DNA of 7,666 nt. Source: Candidatus Bipolaricaulota bacterium. Lineage in GTDB: Bacteria > Bipolaricaulota > Bipolaricaulia > RBG-16-55-9 > DRXL01. Under the pieces are notes generated by a model, which saw only the letters and a list, made by a program, of their open reading frames with translations, was not told where the DNA came from and ran no database searches. How positions within the stretch are numbered: the first letter of the stretch is position 1; every line of letters starts with the position of its first letter. Shown one piece after another: positions 5,651 to 7,666 of the stretch. The position numbers and the translations under genes were made by a program. The DNA lies in the NCBI GenBank assembly GCA_025057405.1, contig JANWXV010000025.1, forward strand, positions 1 through 7,666, written 5' to 3'.

Positions 5651-6308
5651 GGGGCTGCTGACGCCAGCCCAAAGGGAAATCCTTCAAGCATTTCAGTTGT
5701 TGCCTGATGCGCAGCGATTTTACTTGACCGGTGGTACAGCATTATCTGAGTTTTATCTAGGGCATCGTCGCTCTTTTGATCTCGATCTTTTTACTACCGA
5801 ACAGCGATTGGTTCTCCCCTTCTCGCGCATCGTCGAACAGCGCTTTGCTCAAGGCTTTGCTGTGCGCGTCATTCGTCGTCTGGAGAGTTTTGTCGAGTTT
5901 GAACTGGGATGGCAAGGGGAAACCGTAAGAGTGCAGTTGGCCTACGACTCTCCGTATCGTTTCGCTCCTCCTCACCAAACGCCTTTGGGATGGGTAAATG
6001 ATTTTCAAGATCTCATAGTAGATAAAGTGTTGGCCTTCTTTGGACGAGCCGAGCCGCGCGATGCGGTGGATCTTTTTGTGATCTTGGAGACAGAAGATCT
6101 TGAGGAGCTAACGAGACTTGCTCTCCAAAAAGACCCGGGCTTCGATCTCTATTGGTTCGCTCAGGCTTTACAAAAGACGCAAGAGTTCCCGGATGAAGTG
6201 GGGCGCTGGCCGGTGGAGCTCGTTCGGCCACTAGACCCCAAGCAGCTTAAGAAGCGCTTTCAGGAGATCGCTCTAGAGATCATGGCGAAGTTGCATCCTC
6301 GATCCTAA
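5625..6308 (+). CDS. AbiEii/MenT-type nucleotidyltransferase, putative toxin
   Basis: A 227-residue protein of the AbiEii toxin family (DNA polymerase beta-like nucleotidyltransferase fold). The hallmark GGTAL-x6-HRRSFDLDLF is at 36-56, with the metal-binding D-x-D at D52 and D54. A second block, DLIVDKVLAFFGRAEPRDAV (129-148), gives the family's Lys and the RD-x-x-D signature (R145, D146, D149). Relatives in Mycobacterium (MenT) add nucleotides to tRNA 3' ends and stop translation; some family members act in phage abortive infection. The ATG at 5625 is preferred over 5637 because GGGAGGGA lies 10 nt upstream. The gene overlaps the antitoxin-like gene by 26 bp and the 3' end of convergent purD by 29 bp. 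Two 60-base lines counted by hand within the gene are 45-48% GC, against 58-68% in two lines of neighbouring genes, which hints at acquisition by transfer. The toxin activity itself is inferred from family. Confidence 0.85.
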   Translation: MQIRMPHSRGLLTPAQREILQAFQLLPDAQRFYLTGGTALSEFYLGHRRSFDLDLFTTEQRLVLPFSRIVEQRFAQGFAVRVIRRLESFVEFELGWQGETVRVQLAYDSPYRFAPPHQTPLGWVNDFQDLIVDKVLAFFGRAEPRDAVDLFVILETEDLEELTRLALQKDPGFDLYWFAQALQKTQEFPDEVGRWPVELVRPLDPKQLKKRFQEIALEIMAKLHPRS

Positions 6309-7623
6309 GTGGCAGGGCGGAGCCAATATCCCGACGGTATTGCATCCCTTGGAATCTGATCTTCTCGATCGCTGTATAGGCGCGGGCGCGGGCCTCGTTG
6401 ACGGAATCTCCAAGCCCGACGACGTTGAGCACACGCCCTCCCGCCGTGACGATCTGGTTGTTTTGGAGCGTCGTGCCCGCGTGAAAGATGAGCGTGTGGC
6501 CCTCACCCCGCCCCGCGGGCACCCCTCTCCCGTGATGACTCACGGGAGAGGGGCCGGGGGAGAGGGCCTCCAGCCCCTCGATCACCAAGCCCTTCTCGTA
6601 CTGTTCGGGATAGCCCTTAGAAGCCAAGACGACGCAGACAGCGCTGACGGGCTTGAGCTTTGTCTCAAATCGCTCTAAGCGTCGCTCGGAGATAGCACAA
6701 TAGAATTCAAGCAGATCGAAATCGAATCTCGGCACCAAGACTTGGGTTTCGGGGTCGCCGAAGCGCGCGTTGTATTCTAAGAGATACGGACCGCGCTCCG
6801 TCCAGATCAATCCGAAATAGAGAATCCCTTCGTAACTGATGCTCTCGACACGCAGCGCGTCAAACGTCGGCGCGACGATCTTTCTCACGGTTTCATCGAG
6901 CATTCTTTCCGTCAGCCACGGCACCGGCGAGAGCGCGCCCATGCCTCCGGTGTTGGGCCCCTGATCGCCATCTAGCAGCCTCTTATAGTCTTGAGCGGTG
7001 CCCAGCAATTTCCAAGAACTCCCATCCGAAGCGACAAAGAGCGAGAACTCTCTGCCGACTAAAAACTCTTCGACGACGACGCGCTGCGACGCCGCGCCGA
7101 ACCTTCTGGCTAGGATGAAATCTCTGAGGGTCTGCTCTGCTTCTAAATGCGTCTGGGCAATAGCGACCCCCTTGCCGGCGGCCAGACCGTCGGCTTTGAT
7201 AACGATGGGGAGCTGCATGGTGCGGGAGAAGGCACGAGCTTGGTCAAAGTCGTTGAAGCTGCCGTGTCGCGCTGTGGGGATCCCGTGTTTGTGCATGAAC
7301 GCTTTGGCTGCGACTTTGCTGCCCTCCAGAAACGACGCCCTCTGCGTAGGCGCAATAATCTTCAGATTCTCTCTCTCGAAGAGATCGCGAATCCCGGCGA
7401 CGATGGGGGCTTCGGGGCCGACGATAGTCAAATCGATCTGTTCTCGGCGAGCGAACTCTATCAATGCTGAGAGATTCTCGGCACTGATGGGGACGTTCTC
7501 GCCGAGCTGGACTGTTCCAGCGTTGCCGGGAGCGACATACAGTTTGGAGAGTTTGGGAGATTGGGCTAGCCCCCACGCAAGGGCGTGCTCTCGTCCCCCA
7601 GAGCCGATCAAAAGAACTTTCAT
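6280..7623 (-). CDS. purD: Phosphoribosylamine-glycine ligase (GAR synthetase), with internal repeat-encoded insert
   Basis: PurD joins 5-phosphoribosylamine and glycine with ATP in the second step of de novo purine synthesis, in the cytoplasm. The N-domain starts MKVLLIGSGGREHALAW (1-17). The ATP-grasp core has KADGLAAGKGVA (143-154), VVVEEFLVGREFSLF (182-196), GPNTGGMGALSP (222-233) and LEYNARFGDPETQ (282-294), with the metal-binding Glu and Asn intact. The C-domain shows GYPEQYEKG (337-345), FHAGT (380-384) and YRRDIG (429-434). At 447 residues it is about 20 longer than usual for the family. The excess lies at about 354-376, between EGLEA and TLIFHAGT, and is encoded by the palindromic element at 6498-6568. 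The last nine residues, past the conserved core, lie in the overlap with the convergent nucleotidyltransferase gene. Catalytic residues are untouched by the insert, so an active enzyme is expected. No other purine genes are in the window. Confidence 0.97.
   Translation of the reverse strand: MKVLLIGSGGREHALAWGLAQSPKLSKLYVAPGNAGTVQLGENVPISAENLSALIEFARREQIDLTIVGPEAPIVAGIRDLFERENLKIIAPTQRASFLEGSKVAAKAFMHKHGIPTARHGSFNDFDQARAFSRTMQLPIVIKADGLAAGKGVAIAQTHLEAEQTLRDFILARRFGAASQRVVVEEFLVGREFSLFVASDGSSWKLLGTAQDYKRLLDGDQGPNTGGMGALSPVPWLTERMLDETVRKIVAPTFDALRVESISYEGILYFGLIWTERGPYLLEYNARFGDPETQVLVPRFDFDLLEFYCAISERRLERFETKLKPVSAVCVVLASKGYPEQYEKGLVIEGLEALSPGPSPVSHHGRGVPAGRGEGHTLIFHAGTTLQNNQIVTAGGRVLNVVGLGDSVNEARARAYTAIEKIRFQGMQYRRDIGSALPLRIEDATSP
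6498..6568. repeat. 71-bp compound palindromic element inserted in frame in purD
   Basis: The inner hairpin is perfect: 14-bp arms 6522-6535 and 6540-6553 around a 4-base loop. The outer arms 6498-6509 and 6557-6568 pair at 11 of 12 positions. The G/C tracts of the form CCCCTCTCCC/GGGAGAGGGG are typical of dispersed REP-like palindromes seen between genes of many bacteria; read through, such elements yield peptides like LSPGPSP, exactly as here. In PurD it supplies residues about 354-376 in a surface loop of the C-domain and keeps the frame. That it is mobile or repeated elsewhere in this genome is inference. Confidence 0.8.
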
Positions 7624-7633
7624 ACTCGCTTGG

Positions 7634-7663
7634 AGTATAGCACACGACCCCCAAGAGAGCCAA
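7634..7663 (-). promoter_or_regulatory. Possible extended -10 promoter of purD
   Basis: On the minus strand TGCTATACT (7642-7634) gives an extended -10 (TATACT with TGC before it), 10 bp upstream of the ATG at 7623. TTGGCT (7663-7658) lies 18 bp further upstream and resembles the TTGGCC of the icmA promoter. A start 6-7 bp after the -10 would leave almost no leader, and no clear Shine-Dalgarno is seen. The window ends 3 bp beyond. Confidence 0.4.
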
Positions 7664-7666
7664 CTC

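Overview
The window is a 7.7 kb piece of a compact, moderately GC-rich bacterial genome (coding density close to 97%; the longest gene-free gaps are 97 and 121 bp). No rRNA or other phylogenetic marker is present, so the organism cannot be named. The mix of a cyclic 2,3-diphosphoglycerate synthetase-like GTPase family protein, a split B12-dependent acyl-CoA mutase of archaeal/thermophile style, and a pupylation-family (Dop/PafA) enzyme outside any actinobacterial gene order suggests an uncultured, deep-branching and possibly thermophilic bacterium. That placement is inference only.

Left part (1-1704): the 3' end of a COG2403/CpgS-like gene, a weak hairpin, then a secreted, phenylalanine-rich, beta-strand-rich orphan protein that may be an outer-membrane barrel. 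This gene ends 2 bp from the stop codon of a convergent operon.

Centre (5349 down to 1702, minus strand): an apparent three-gene operon with a good sigma70-type promoter. It encodes a coenzyme-B12 acyl-CoA mutase large subunit, its separate cobalamin-binding small subunit, and a Dop/PafA-family (Pup deamidase/ligase superfamily) protein. The mutase carries Phe and Gln at the two positions that separate isobutyryl-CoA mutase from methylmalonyl-CoA mutase, so its likely substrate is butyryl/isobutyryl-CoA. The Dop/PafA protein has Dop-like sequence over most of its length but lacks room for the Dop loop, and no Pup or proteasome gene lies nearby.

Right part (5411-7623): a two-gene toxin-antitoxin-like cassette (small helical protein plus an AbiEii/MenT-type nucleotidyltransferase), somewhat AT-richer than its surroundings, whose toxin gene overlaps the 3' end of convergent purD by 29 bp. 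purD itself carries an in-frame 71-bp palindromic repeat element that adds about 20 residues to the protein. This is the clearest piece of unexplained structure in the window.

The genes do not form a single pathway. The strongest leads are the palindromic element inside purD, the loop-less Dop/PafA homologue co-transcribed with a B12 mutase, and the substrate reassignment of that mutase.
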